From contig MNCI01010819.1 in NCBI GenBank assembly GCA_015680685.1, forward strand, positions 1-64,000: DNA of 64,000 bases, in the 5' to 3' direction. Below the pieces are notes generated by a model. That model ran no database searches. It was not told where the DNA came from and worked only from the letters and a program-made list of their open reading frames with translations. This document shows, piece after piece, positions 10,613 to 23,400 of the stretch (position 1 is its first letter; each line of letters begins with the position of its first letter). The stretch is from Gnetum montanum (lineage: Eukaryota > Streptophyta > Gnetopsida > Gnetales > Gnetaceae). Both the position numbers and the translations under genes were made by a program.

Positions 10613-12540
10613 CTATTAATAAGGCTATTTATAAAATTTGATTTATACCTTACTTCTTACCTTAATAAAGTCATTTCTTGTCTAGTGTGATTTAAAGTTA
10701 GAAAATTTTACAAAAGTTTCCCCTAAAAGTTTTGATATTAGGCCAAATTTTGATTAGGTGACTCCAAAAAATAATTTTCATGGTCTAGGTGAAGAGATAA
10801 AATTAATTTGGAAAATGGTTTTAACATTTTTAAGGTCATTTACACTTTATGATATCCTTCAGGCAATAATGAATTCTGAAAAAAAACTATGTGCAACTTG
10901 GAGCATACCCTTCCCCCATGACTAAGTCAAACACTCCAGGTTTAGATAGGTTCGATTGGAACAAGAATTAGAGTGTTAATGAGTATGATATGGAAGTTGG
11001 AATGATAGGTGCTTAGAGTCTCAAAATTCATTGAAGAAAATTTTAACTTCCCTTGCATGAATAGTGAAAATGACGTTGACATGCACGGTGGGGTCCCTAT
11101 ATATAGTTTTTATAGACACGATATCACGTACCTGATAGTGCAGACCTAATATCGTGTCCTTTTGAAAATAGGGTATTTAGAAAAATTGATGAATTTCCAA
11201 ATTTCCAAGGTCAACAATGAGGGATTTAAGGTTAATTTGAAAGGTCTAGGGTAACGTCGAAGAGACCTAAGGCACCAAAAGTGTAATGAAGTGGAATCTG
11301 GAAATGAAATTCATGAATAGGATGAGGAAAAAGGACATGTTGTGGTGCATAGGAACGTTGAAATTTAAAATGATGATAAAGGAAAATATTATTGTAGTAA
11401 TGCAATACTTGGAGGGTATAAAATGATGTGAGGATGATGTGCAATGAGTGCAAATTACAAAAATTACGCAAGTGGGTCCTCCCCAAAGTAGGTTTCTACC
11501 TATCATGTCCTTACATAACCACATCTAGAAATGTTCGTAGGTACTAAAAGGGTTAAATGTAATCTATACTAGTGGAAAAAAACACACACACATGTAAATA
11601 CCACCATGATGAGGTATGAGTTTGATGCTACACAAGACACGAGTCAAAAATTCATGAATAGTGAGATGAGGTGAATTGTAGAAGGGATTGCAGAGATCAA
11701 AACATGAGGTAATTGACCCAGGGCACAATGAATCTTGAGTGTAGGGCATGATGAATGTGTCATTAGCTTGTCTCTCCAAAATCAAGACCAAGTCCATTCC
11801 TCCAATCAGTGACATCACATTGTTTTATCCAATAATGGGCAACCATAAGAGCACCATGACAACAAGGCATATGATCACTTGGCATTTTGTCCAAGGGAGA
11901 AGTGATTTGGAATTTCTCTACGGCACATTTTTTTCTTTTTCTTTTCTTTCTCTCTCTCTCTCTTTTCTTTCTAGTTGCTTTGGCACTTTGTCCTCTCCAA
12001 CAGTGAATCGGAGAAGCCGCCAACCTTTAGGCATGGGTGCATGTCTTTCTAGTGGGACCCCCAAAATAGTATTGAGTTTCTTTATTAAGTGCCTTTATTA
12101 CTCTTACTTCCATTTTTCATTAGATCTACAAAGATCTTAGTATAACTAGGATGCATGATAGCATTCACAGATGTCACCAAAAAGAATCCACAAGTTCCCT
12201 TGATGTCACACCCTAGCCATTCCCTCTTAGTCCATCATTTTTTGCTCTAGGCATAATGAGCACAAAATTACTTTTAAGTTTCCATGATGACAAGAGTATC
12301 ATCGTTCCCTATCCAAATAGTTAGTTACCTAAGACTTGATAGCATAGAACAACATCTCAATTAATGAGTCACATGAGTGTTTTATTCATAGATGAGATTA
12401 CCCATATAAAGATAAAAATATAAATAATAAATAAAAAGATAAAACAACAAATGGAAAGATGAAAAACTGGGAAAAATTGTAAAATTAAAGAAAAGAAAAA
12501 ACATTTATTAATTTTTCTCATTAGAATGGAGGATATCCCC
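10613..12540 (-). other. AT-rich interior of element III without clear coding sequence
   Basis: About 1.9 kb sits where pol would be in a complete element, but no RT, RNase H or integrase motif is seen on either strand. It contains a CT-rich simple stretch near 11930-11970 and a TATA-bearing, LTR-like patch near 11095-11165. Confidence 0.6.
11095..11165 (-). promoter_or_regulatory. Possible internal promoter upstream of the env-like ORF
   Basis: The minus strand reads GATATCGTGTCTATAAAAAC followed closely by TATATATAG. The words GATATCG and CTATAAA recur in the same order in the element's LTR promoter (about 15490-15430 on the minus strand). It lies roughly 490 bp before the env-like ATG. 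Confidence 0.35.
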
Positions 12541-14600
12541 CATAACTAACTTTTGATCATGGTAAGAATTAATAATGGAAGGTTTGGATCTAAGAATTTT
12601 GGGAACATTCGAGTTCGGTCATATCCAAACCACTGGGTGTCCTTTGATGTGGTGGTTGGAATGTACCCAAATTGGGATTCACACACTTGATTAAAATAGG
12701 CATAGTGGGGCAAATTATAAGATGTGGTTAATTGATAAGGAGTTGACCCACCATGGCACCTATGACTGTAAGATGGTATGCAAGGATCAGTATGTCTCCC
12801 TATGTGGTTATATTCATTAGGTTGCATGGTAGTTGGAGTATTGATTGGTGGCCTTGATAAGGTAATAGGAGGTGTTGTGTTCGAGGAGGTAGATGCATCA
12901 CAGCATTGAACTTATGCTAGGTTGGAGGATGCAGTGGTTTTAGAAGTATGCTATCTCTTTCTTTGGTCGTGCCTAAAGAAAGGATGCTTTCAACATTGTG
13001 GAGGACCTCCATTGTTGTTGACTGTAGTAGCACAAGTAATGTTTGTGGGTTGGTGCTATGGTGCAAAACCTTCTAGCACAACCATTGGTGATGTAGAAGG
13101 AGGTGAAGGGTGAGAATATTGAGGGTGAGGAGAAGTGCAAGGAACATGAGGTGGTGATCTTGTGGCAAAGGACATGGGTTGGTAGTACTTAGGAGGATGA
13201 TAATGATGTGGTGAGATAGAGGATGTTGATCCAATTGGGGAAATAGGATGTTGAACTTGATAAGCACTTGGGTTCGAATGGTATGAAGGGTGTGACCAGT
13301 TTGAGGGTAGCCTCCCCCATGAATTGGATTTTTGCCACTATGATTGAACGCGGTATTTTTGTACAAACTTTGGATGTAACATTCCTCCCCAATGCTCATG
13401 TAAATGTGAGAATATTGGGCATTGACCGTTGGGGTGATCATACAGGAAAATGTTACATTGATATGTATGATTAGCAGTTGAGTTCTTATTCTTATTCTCT
13501 TTAAACCCTCTTTCCATTTGTCTAGTGGTGTTCTTTCCTTTTTCTTGGTTCGTCATTGTTCTACCTCTAATTGTGTTGGCATATTCTCCACATCTTTCAT
13601 GTATCCATTCCATCATCTTATTGATCTTTGCCTTAATTTCATCTAGTGATTATAGTATTGGCAAAGATGATTCCACCTCCTTGAAGTGAGTTGACTTCTC
13701 CTCTTCATGATCATGGACCTTTGCTATTTTTAGATTTTGGTCCTGTTGAGAGCTTTCAACATTCTCCCATTTAGCCATTTCTCCTTCCTCTTTTGCTACC
13801 TACTTAATAAGCTCTTGGAATTGGTGGGTTCATGGCTCATATAGTTAACCTTAGGCATACATCCCAAGGGTCTTCCTTGTTTCATTATGGAGCCCATCCA
13901 TGATGTGGTACATTAGCCTTTCCTCAGAGAATCCATGGCCTAGGCAATTGTTTAAAAATGAATAGTATCTTTCTAAGGCCATGTCCAAGGGTTCATGCTA
14001 CCCCTATTCCCATTCTTGGATTTATCTCCTCAAGGCTAACACTCTTGCATAAGTTTGATATCTTTCATTGAAGAGCTCTACCATTGTCGGCCAACGTCAA
14101 ATTGATTTTGGTCTTGAGGACCTGTACCATACTTTTTCTTGGCCAATGAGTGTCATAGGAAAGAGCTTAATTTTTTGCCACCCATTATCAATATTTTTCC
14201 ATAAACATGCATCATGGAAAGCTTGTAAATGATGTTGTAGATCTAAATCATAGCCTCCTAAAAACTTGGGAAAGTTGATTAAATAAAGCCTGGGTAGACA
14301 ACTTTCCTTATGATGCCTGCGGGATATTCAAATAGCCTCTTGTATATTCATTAGGCTCTTAGTGGCTAGCAGGGGTTCATCGTCACTAGGTAGGTTATGA
14401 ATTTATGAGTTGGAATGATGTTTTCTTTGTTTATGTACATAGGAAACCCTTGCATAAGATTGAGTACTCCAAACTTCATCTTCATCATCATATAATTCAT
14501 TGGTTCTCCAAGAATTTCCTTACTAGTTGTTGCATTATCATAGTCTTGTGAGAGAGACATTATTTGAGAATTTGTGTGTGACTTATTTGCAATTACTTTC
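12541..14600 (-). pseudogene. gag: Degraded gag of element III
   Basis: Minus-strand translation of about 14250-13850 contains a retrotransposon gag (capsid) pattern: FPMTLIGQEKVWYRS, then MVELFNERYQTYARV, then ALERYYSFLNNCLGHGF and ERLMYHIMDGL. This is the Athila-type capsid order. A Pro/Ser/Tyr/His-rich tail (about 13450-13080) follows, with a further open segment at 12827-12546. Many stops and frame changes break it. It lies next to the primer site, as gag should. Confidence 0.6.
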
Positions 14601-14676
14601 TTTTTAAAAAGGTATATCGTCAAGGCTTCATTACAATGATCTTGGATGATGTAAATAATCTAAATAACTAGCATCA

Positions 14677-14694
14677 TCCTCGGCAACAATGCCA
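14677..14694 (-). other. Primer-binding site of element III
   Basis: The minus strand reads TGGCATTGTTGCCGAGGA, one base inside the 5' LTR. It matches the Athila-type primer site TGGCGCCGTTGCCGGGGA except for a few changes that are all transitions, as expected from decay of methylated cytosines. Confidence 0.75.
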
Positions 14695-14695
14695 A

Positions 14696-15556
14696 TGATG
14701 AGTGGCAAGGTACCCCTACACTCAACCATACGAATACAAGCGTTCACGCATGATCTGGTCAAACTCTATAGATGGAGTAGTTTTGGTATCTAGATAGTTA
14801 CACGTTGATCACAGTTCATTGTCTTCCCACCTGAACTAGTATTTACTTAATCATGTATGGTTTAGTCCAAAGTGAGGTGAATGATGTGATCCTAAACTAG
14901 TGCTACTCCTAAAGACAATGGAAAATAAACTTGTTATAAGCTAATAGATGATGAGAAGAAAAATCTAAACTAGCCTAAGTGTGATGAACATCCAACCTTA
15001 ATCATATGTATGCATCTTGGACCTCATGTACTACTTCTGGGATTACCAAGTGCACATTACTTAAGCACTCATAAATACGCTACTGGGTTACCAAGTAGTT
15101 ACACTTCAATGTTCGTGATTAAGTCATACTCATTCTGCATTTAACAACAGGAATAGTAAATGATGGCAAATAAATATTAACTAAGAAAATAATAAATAAA
15201 AATAACAATTAAATAATTAAAAACTAAGTGAATGCTACAATGATGGAGTAATCTCGATCTTTATTGTCGATCATGTGTGTGTCCAAGTACATCACACTCA
15301 AATAAAGGTTCCATACAATTACAATCATCACACTGCAGGAATGCACTAGGGAAAGAACTGCAATGAATTGAAAATTGACAAAAATACTCTACACTTACAC
15401 TTACTAACTCCCTCTATTCCTATGCACCCAAGTGTGTATTTATAGGCTTACATACGAATCACGATCTCATGTATTCAATATCATTACCCAAGCTACGATA
15501 TCGCTTACCCAATATCGAGGATCTGATATCGGGGCCTGGCAAGACATGATTCATCA
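14696..15556 (-). repeat. 5' LTR of element III
   Basis: It is 861 bp and aligns end to end with 6829-7675. It has TATA sequence CCTATAAATACAC on the minus strand near 15436-15449. Confidence 0.9.
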
Positions 15557-15561
15557 CTAGC
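15557..15561. repeat. Target-site duplication CTAGC, right copy (element III)
   Basis: It is identical to 6824-6828. Removing 6829-15561 restores a continuous element II. Confidence 0.9.
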
Positions 15562-17640
15562 TTTGACTTCTTCCATATGTCCTAAGAGACGAATTTCACT
15601 GTGAGGTGACTTGGGCTTTGTTGGCTTGGCTTGTACAGGGGCCCCGGTGCTTGGTTGCGAGTTGCTGGTGGTGGCCTCCTTAGTTGTTTTGGCTATGGGT
15701 AGTGTAGATATAGGAACTAGTTTCAGCAAACTAAGCACTCTTTGCTCTTGATGTTACCTAATCATCTTGTCTACAAGACGCTAGTTAGGTCTCCTGGGTT
15801 GCCACCTAGAGGGTTTGTTAATGTTACCAATAGGATTGGCCCTTGGACATGAAGGAACCAATGTGTTGCCCACTACCAGACTCTTGGTGGGTAAGGAGTC
15901 AGCATTTTGTGGCACCCTGATGAAAAAGGGTGGCTAAACTATTATTGTTGCAACATGTTGTGGGACCTATCCATGAAGGGAGTTGTAGGTGCTTGAGGTG
16001 GCACTCTAACAATGAAAGGGTGCCTCGAACCCATAGGGGCCACAAAGGCCCTTATGCTACCAAAGGGCACATAGACCATGAATGGCTGCTACACTGATTC
16101 TAAGTTATCATCAACGCTAATAGCATTTATGATGTAGTTAGTGTCGTCCACATTTAGAGGATCCTCATACACCCTCATAGATTGGTTCTGAGACCTGACT
16201 AGATTTGTAGCATCGAGAACTAGCTCACCTTTATCAATCATTATTTGGATGTCATCCTATAGGGCTATGCAAAAATTGATGTTGTGACCAAGCAACTAGT
16301 GGTAGTGGCAGAACCAATCTAGCCTAAAGTGTTTCAAGACCAGGGGCTCATTCAGGGCTAACGATGTAGGATTCCTTAGGAGCTCACAATATCTATCATG
16401 TCTTTTGCCACATATTCAAACATCTACTTGTACTAGATACATTCAGCCTTTAGCAATTGATCCAACACTTTTTAAGGTTTTAATGGCAGCAGGGTGTACT
16501 TAGAACAATCCTTACACTCAAAGTTAGGCCTTGGAGTGACTTATGCTATGGCCACCGATGATGTGGGCTAGTTAGTTGCTATAGGGATAGAGATGATGAT
16601 TTTGTTGTTGGTCAGAGCCTTGGGTGGCTTATTCATTGGCCTTAGGTTGGTTTTTTTAGCCTCTTTGACCATAGTCACCATGGTTACATTCTGCTTTCCT
16701 TTGTCTTTGTCCTTCCTTACATGCAGGTTTTTGTAGGCCATGTAGGCTGGGTCCTTACTAGCTTTGCCTACATCTTGTATTGTCTTGGTCTAGGCAAAGG
16801 CTTGGCTTAAAGACTAGAGGCCCAATTCATACAGCCTTGACTTTATGAAGTTGTTAATGACACCCTTAAATATGGCTAGGAGATGTGTTTTGGCTATTAG
16901 CTCTTATATTTTGTTTAATGAAGCACTGCAATGTTGGATGAATCTTTGTACAAGCTCTAAGGAGCCCTACTTGATTTGAATTAGTTGGTCCATAGTGGTT
17001 TTAGGCTTCAAGTTGTACTTGAAGCACATCACAAATTAGCTCAAAAGATCCTCTAAAGAGGAGATAGAGCCCTTGGGTAATGCATGGTACCAGTCTAGCA
17101 CCTTGCCAATGAGTGACATGGAAAACATGCATATGATTTCATGTGGACATGCTTGTAGTAGTAGGCACTCAAACCTAAACATCACCAGGTGTGTGATGGA
17201 GTTCCCTTCATCATTGTACTTAGTGAATTAAGACAACAGGATCCTAGTTGGCAGAGTCAATAGTGGGATAGTAAAACTTATGGGGTCGTCCTGGTAGAAG
17301 TCCACTACTTTAACTATTTAAAGGAGGTGGCCTTGAGTCACTTCACCTCTTTCATCAAGGTTTGGATTAGTTGGAATGCCTAATCTAAGTTTTGGGATGC
17401 TGCAGCGAGCTACACTGGTTGTGCTACTCACTGTGCTAGTTATGTGGTCCATGACCTAGTTGTAGGTTGCGGGACCATGCGAGGTGCTTGTTGCATTGGC
17501 TATGTTAGGGGCATAGTGACTAGGGCAAGCCACATGTGCATAGGTTGGACCACTACCAAGGGTGCTGGAAAAATAGGTAGAACATAAGGTGCCTGAGTCA
17601 TTTAGGGCTGAGAGACATGCACTATGTGAATGTAATGTTG
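15562..17640 (-). pseudogene. gag: Degraded gag of element II
   Basis: The minus strand encodes a Tat-type gag related to E1, E3, H1 and Z. The capsid core near 17310-16850 reads LDWYQALPKGSISSLEDLLS and KYNLKP, then HLLAIFKGVINNFIKS. A Lys-rich linker (KDKDKGK) follows near 16690, then the degraded zinc-knuckle region near 16300 and hydrophobic 'FVVK/PFMV' repeats near 16000. Stops are frequent. The N-terminal ~230 codons expected from E3 are missing because the E1 LTR interrupts at 17653. Confidence 0.75.
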
Positions 17641-17652
17641 AGTTAGCATGAT

Positions 17653-19248
17653 TGCTACTAGCAAAGATGAATGGGCTTAAGAGTGTAGTTAGCATAGTTA
17701 ACACAAATAGTCTATATTTGCAAGATTTTTTCTAAGTGTCAATAGTAGCTACAATTTTTTCTAAGTGTCCTGACTACACTCACTCTACCAAGACTACACT
17801 CCAAAGTATAGTCAGCGTAGTCTACCTTGGAATGAATAGTTTTGCAAATTTTCCTAAGTGTCAAGCCCAAGATGGTTGGGGTGGATGAAACAATTTAGCA
17901 TATTTTTCTAACATTTGGCACTATGCTCCCTACTACGCTCTAGAGTGTAGTTAGCATAGTCAACACTAAGGACATTAATTTTGCAAGAGTTCTCTAAGTG
18001 TTTAGGCTACACTCTCTCTACTAGGACTACATTCCAAAGTGTAGCTAGCGTAGTCTACACTGGAACTCACTTTTTGTAGGATTTTCTTAACTCCTTGGAC
18101 TACACTCCAAAGTGTAGCTAGCATGGTTTGCTAGGACTACCTTCAAAAGCCTCCAAAACTCAACACCATCCAGCATCTTAGCTCCAACATTCCCTTGGCA
18201 AGAAAGAGCAACAATTTGCATTTCATTTACATCCCCCATTTGTCCCAAAATTGTACCAATGCTTGACACGACTTGAGAGAGTGGACAACATGGTCCCAAA
18301 GTGTAGTCTCCAAAAATGCACTATTTTTCATTGTTTTCAAGTACATTGCATTCTATTTGACACTCACACATGTAGTCTTGGTAGTGTAGTCATAGTTTGG
18401 CAGTCTTGGTAGCGTAGTCACAATCTAGCAGTCTTAGTAGCATAGTCACAGTCTAGCAGTCTCATAAGGTCCATTGGAGCACACTAGTAGAATAACATTT
18501 TGCTTCAATGGAAGCATAGTTGGGGCTAGCGTAGTCCCAGCTACCCCTCTACCACATGGCACCTGATTCACAATTCATACTAACCCTAACCCTATATATA
18601 CCCCAACACTTCATGTTTTAGGGGTTGGCAAATAAAAAGCAAAGTTATCATTGGCATTATAAGCACCCTTGCACCTGAGCACACTTAGCATCTTAACGAA
18701 TCTTAGGACACCGCCTGACACTATTGTACACTGCCCAACATATCGTACACCATTGTAGCTTGTAGGACACCATGAAAACAAACCCAGTAGGCTCAAACTC
18801 CATGGCAGATGTTAGTTCTTCATAGCTAGATACCCTGAGACTGTGACTACACTACCTGCTACACCTATTTGTACACTATGTACCTCCTAAAATTTTCTTT
18901 GCAATTGACTATGCTCACCCCATTTGGGATGGTACCTTTCTCTCTTGCTCATATTTTGTTCATTTTTTGCATTTTTTCTTACATTCTAGCATTCTACTCA
19001 CATTTTTCACTATTTAAGCACATATTCGCATATTTACATCCTCATTTTTGCATCCAAAACCTCTACTACACTCACACCCGTGGACACCACATCATAAAAA
19101 ACCACGTCCCCCTTGACACTAGTTTCATTGTAATACCCATAAGTCCAAGTTGTCCCTAGCAAGCCCTCATGCATTAGTAGGGTTGAGGCTATGCGATCGT
19201 GGACCTCTCAGAGTACTATTTCAACCTCCAACAATTTAGGTTGCTACA
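17653..19248 (+). repeat. 5' LTR of E1
   Basis: It aligns with the LTR at 58547-60415. The start TGCTACTAGCAA corresponds to TGAAACACTAGCAA there. Repeated short units carrying CTAAGTGT and GTAGTCAGCGTAGTC fill the first kilobase. A TATA box (CCTATATATACCCC) lies at 18591-18604. The end ...GTTGCTACA precedes the primer site. The start position is approximate because the terminus is eroded. Confidence 0.7.
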
Positions 19249-19253
19249 ATTTT

Positions 19254-19273
19254 CTAGCTCTAGAAGGAGGGCC
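19254..19273 (+). other. Primer-binding site of E1 (degraded)
   Basis: CTAGCTCTAGAAGGAGGGCC lies five bases after the LTR end. It is a decayed form of the site TGGTGCTAGAAGAAGGGCC seen in E3, at the same spacing. Confidence 0.6.
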
Positions 19274-19695
19274 TTCACCATTTCCTTCTTTGGCCATCCT
19301 TTGGTTGTTTCCTTGCATGTTCTCTACACTTTGTGTGGAGTGGTCCCCATCGTTGGTTCCCTTGGAACCCCAGTCGACAACACTAGTGTTTACACTTAGT
19401 CAAATTATTGGTCTTTAATAGAGCATAGCTGGCTCCAGTGTAGTGAGCGTGGCCAGCTCTAAGCGTAGTCCCAGAGTTAGTTGTTTTCTCAGCGCATTTT
19501 CACTTAGTCATTTTTTTCTCTATGTTTCAAACTTAGCCATTTTTCTGCATTTTTTTATACTTAGCCATTTTTTCTACTTTTTAACACTTAGCCATTTTCT
19601 CACAGTTGCATACTTAGTCATTTTTTTGCATTTTAGCACTTAGATATTTTTCTTCCTATTTTGCATAAGTAATCCTTTAAGTTTCCCTTCACACC

Positions 19696-22660
19696 ATGAA
19701 TCCCAAACAGCCTTCAACATCCACTCCCAGTGCAGTTGTCATCTGGATCATTCAACGGGAAATCCAAATTGACCTTCCTAGATCTAGGAGCCCTATCCTA
19801 GCACAAAGGCAATCTTTCTACCAATGTAACCTACCTCCTGAGTTCATGGTGCTCAACAACAAGCAATATAACTTCATTTATGTGAAACTCTAGGTGGGTT
19901 TGCCCTTAGATTGCCAAGAAATGAAGGCCAAACGTAGTTATGAGCACATGCATCATAACAGGAGGGAATGGTTTCCTTCTAATTTTGACTTTATCCTGCT
20001 CATGGAAGACTACTAATGGATGTTAGAAAACCTCATCTACAACATGGATTGTGAGGCAGGGATGAACTACAAGGAGCCCCTCCAAGAGAAGCTAGATGAG
20101 TTCAAGGCTCAATCTAAGCATGAGAACCCATTCCATGCCTCATTCTAGCAAACAACCTCTACTTTTGTTCCTCTGTAGTCTCGTAGCCTACTGTCATCGG
20201 CCAGGTCAACGACTATGGTGGCAAGTCACCAAATACAACAGATGCACCAGAATGTTACTATGTTGTTTAGCCTTCCCTTTAGCATTCCTTTCACCATCCC
20301 TGCGCAACCTATCTAGCTCATTCAATCTATTCAGGTTGCCCAGCCTTTTGCAATAGCAACCATTGCACCTATGCAGCCCTACATGCACATCATGCATAGT
20401 CCTCCCCCATCATTCATGACTTAGGCATCCTTCATCCTACCTCTCAGGTTGGTACCCTTTATGATGGCCTAACCCACAAACCCTTGGTGGGGCCCAAGTG
20501 TTGTGTCCATGGCACAACCCACGCAATAGGCATCGCACGTGATCACACAACTTGAAGTCAAGTTGTAGACCATCCAACAACCACAACAAGCAACACAACC
20601 CATGCAGCCCACTACAACCACATCCTATTTGGATCAAGCATTCTAGTTGATCCAAAGTTGCCTCCTCCAAAACCATCCATGTGATGGACTTCTACTAGGA
20701 TGATCCAATCAGTCATGTAGTCCCACCACTAGCATTCCCCACTGGGGTCCTACTCCCACAGTTCACCAAATACAACAATGAAGGGAACCCTAACATCCAT
20801 CTAGTGACCTTCCAATCAGAATGTCTCTTACTATAGGTATGGCCAAATGCCATCTTCTGCATGTTCACCATGTCCCTAACTAGCAAGGCACTAGATTAGT
20901 ACCGTGTGCTCCCTAGGGCCTCCATCACTTCTTTGGAGGAATTGCTTACCCAATTCATCACTCGCTTTAATTACAACTTGAAGCCTAAGGCAACCCTAGA
21001 CTAGTGATGCAATTTAAGCATGGCCACTTAGAGCCCATGCAAAAATTCATCCAATAGTGAAGCATGTCGCTCAATGAAATCTACAAGTCCATCACAAAAA
21101 CACACCTACTGGCCATCTTCAAAGGTGCAGTAAATGACTTCATCAAGTCAAAACTGTACTACCTTTCCCAATAGTCCCTAAGTCAATCATTTTCTCAAAC
21201 CAAGAGCATTCAAGATGTAGCAGAGGCCAACAAGGATCTAGCCAATGTGGCCTAGAAAAATTTGCACTTAAAGAAGGAGATGGACAAGGACAAAGGCAAA
21301 AAAGCAACCACAACCATTGCGATGGTGGCCACCAAGGCTAAGCCAACCAACACCAAACCAACAACTAAGACACCCAAGGCCTTAGCCAACAACAACAAGA
21401 TAACTAGCTCTAGTGTAGTGGCAAACAACCAACCCACATCATTGGTGGCCATGGCACTAGCTACCATAAGGCCTAACTTCGAGTGCAAGGATTGCTCGAA
21501 GTACAAACCATTGCTGATCAAATGGTTGAAGCTCTTGGACCAACTTCTTCATGCTGGACACATCTTGTATAAGTAGATGTCTAAGAATGCTCACAAGTAG
21601 CATGATTGATATTGTGAGCTCCTTAATAATCCTTTGGTTGCACCATCTAACGAAACTCTGGTTCCCAAGCATTTCAGATTGGACCATTTTTGCCAATATC
21701 ATCAGCTACAACGTCACAATACAGACTTTTGCATGGCTTTGCAAGATGATATTCAATACATGATTGATAAGGGTGAGTTGATCCTTGATGCTACCAACCT
21801 AGTAAGGCCCCAAAACCAATTAATGAGGGTTTACAAGGACTCTCTTAACACAAGTAATGCAAGGTATGTTATCAATGCCATCAACATTGATGACAACTCA
21901 TGACCAGTGTAGGAATCATTCATGGTTCATTTTCCCTCTAGCAACATTGGGGCCCCTCGACATCAACTAGTTCGAGGACCCCTTTTTCATCATAGCATTA
22001 CCTCAGGTGCCATAACATCCTTTGTGGTTAGGGCCCTGTAGCACATTACAACAGTGATAGCTCAAACACCCTTCATCGTAAGGTCACCGCAATGTGCAAA
22101 CTCCCTGCTTGTTAGGAGTCCAATGGTGGGCAATGCATCAATTCCTGCTTTCCCAAGGCATCATCCTGTAGCCAATACCAATAGATAGTCAAGATGGAAA
22201 CCTGAGATGCCCAACAAGTACCTTACTAATCGAATGCTTAGGCAACACCAAGAGCAAAGGGCATTAGGCCCACTAAAGCCTATCCTCCTGTCTTCCATCC
22301 CAATGGCCTAACCAACTAAGGAGGTTACAATAATAAGCAAGTAGCAACGAAGCACTGAGGCTTCAAATTAAACAAGGCAAGTGAGGCTCAAATCCCCTCC
22401 GTGAGAGATCTGTCTCTTAGGCCATATGGAGGAGATGAAGGCCACCAACAACAAGGTAGCAAATAGCAGAAAGGATTTTCTTAACGCATCGGCACAGGTA
22501 AAGTAGGCTTTAAAACGAAAAAAAATTACAATGTTAAACCTATTCAACCTTGTAATGAATTCCTCTACCCACCATGAAGCATTAGTGCACTTGTTGAATT
22601 CCATTCCTATCATGGAGAACATCCCAATGGATGAATAGTCCATTCATGTTGTGATGCTGC
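19696..22660 (+). pseudogene. gag: Degraded gag of E1
   Basis: The reading starts MNPKQPSTSTPS, as in E3 (MKPMNPSTST). An N-terminal region with KQYNFIYVKL follows, then a Gln/Pro-rich stretch (20170-20650). The capsid core near 20690-21250 shows FTKYNNEGNPNIHLVTF, SLTSKALD and ITSLEELLTQFITRFNYNLK. A Lys/Ala/Thr-rich linker (21262-21450) and a zinc-knuckle-like segment (FCQYHQLQRHNTDFC at about 21690) follow. Many TAG stops and at least one frameshift near 21000 make it non-functional. Confidence 0.75.
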
Positions 22661-23400
22661 CTCCTTCCCCGTAAGAGTCAAGTTCAATGCCCCTAGCATT
22701 TTATGATGAGGTGATCAAGGTGGACCTTGAGAAGGGTCAAGTCATTACCACATCGATGTTCATCACTATCCATATAGGGAAATGTAGGATCTACAGTGTG
22801 CACATTGATGATGGGGCAACAACTAATGTCATCTTGTACACAATTTTCGACAAGTTCGATCTTGCTAATTAAATTAAGCCAACAAAGACAACATGCCTTA
22901 AATCCTTTAATGGATCACGTGTTGTCATAAGGGGAACTATCATGATAGCCTTCATGGTAGGGGAGCAATCCCCCATCACCATCGAATGCATAGTGGTTGA
23001 GGAGATGCTAGGTTTCAACCTAATCTTGGGTAGGCCCTAGTTAGCCTAACTGTAGGCCGTCACCTCCCCAATCCATCAAGAAATACACCTTCCATATGAA
23101 GGTAGAGAGGTTATCATACACAGTGACAACATAGCTCTTTTGACCATCAACAACATTGACGTTGAACAGGGGTTAGAGATGAAGTTCCCTGATGACACAT
23201 CTCCCACAAAGGATGAAGGTGAAAAATGCAAAGCAAACCAACCCAAAGAGCTAATGGAATCCCTTGACACTCTAAAAGATACTTTGTGGGTAGAACTACC
23301 CTTCAACATAGCTGATGAAGGTCAGGGCGAATACCGTATTATACCTTCTAGGCCCTACGTGCCACCTAACCCACATCGAATTAGGAAATAACTCCACGAC
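22661..23400 (+). pseudogene. Aspartic protease and linker of E1
   Basis: An open stretch from 22687 reads YDEVIKVDLEKGQVITT and the active-site segment VHIDDGATTNVILYT. It continues after a TAA at 22870 through CLKSFNGSRVVIRGT, IAFMVGEQ and ILGRP, where tryptophan and glutamine codons have become TAG. A linker (about 23100-23390) with GREVIIHSDN and PYVPPNPHRIRK ends at stops near 23390. Proteolytic activity is unlikely. Confidence 0.75.

Larger units (their letters stand above)
6829..15556 (-). mobile_element. Element III: Athila-like non-autonomous LTR element
   Basis: The element is complete, with two LTRs ending TGATGA...TCATCA and a perfect CTAGC duplication. The minus orientation is shown by a primer site inside the right LTR and a polypurine tract inside the left LTR. 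The 7.0 kb interior holds a degraded gag near the 5' LTR and a degraded env-like ORF toward the 3' LTR. I find no RT, RNase H or integrase motif. By eye the LTRs differ at roughly one base in ten, so it is an old insertion. Confidence 0.9.
5885..17652 (-). mobile_element. Element II: gag-protease gypsy element, split by element III
   Basis: Minus-strand gag (17640 to 15562) continues, across the 8.7 kb element III, into the gag C-terminus, protease and linker (6828 to 5885). Joining the two halves at the CTAGC duplication restores alignment with E1 and E3. The 5' end is cut by the E1 LTR at 17653. The 3' end meets an LTR fragment at 5884. No RT, RNase H or integrase is visible. Confidence 0.8.

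Noticed and set aside
11748-12140. Plus-strand 130-codon ORF in element III.
   Set aside because: It is a translation of a CT-rich simple sequence on the strand opposite to the element's genes, with no family resemblance.
18590-18600. CCCTAACCCTA near the E1 TATA box as possible telomeric repeat.
   Set aside because: Only about one and a half units occur, and the sequence is part of the LTR promoter.
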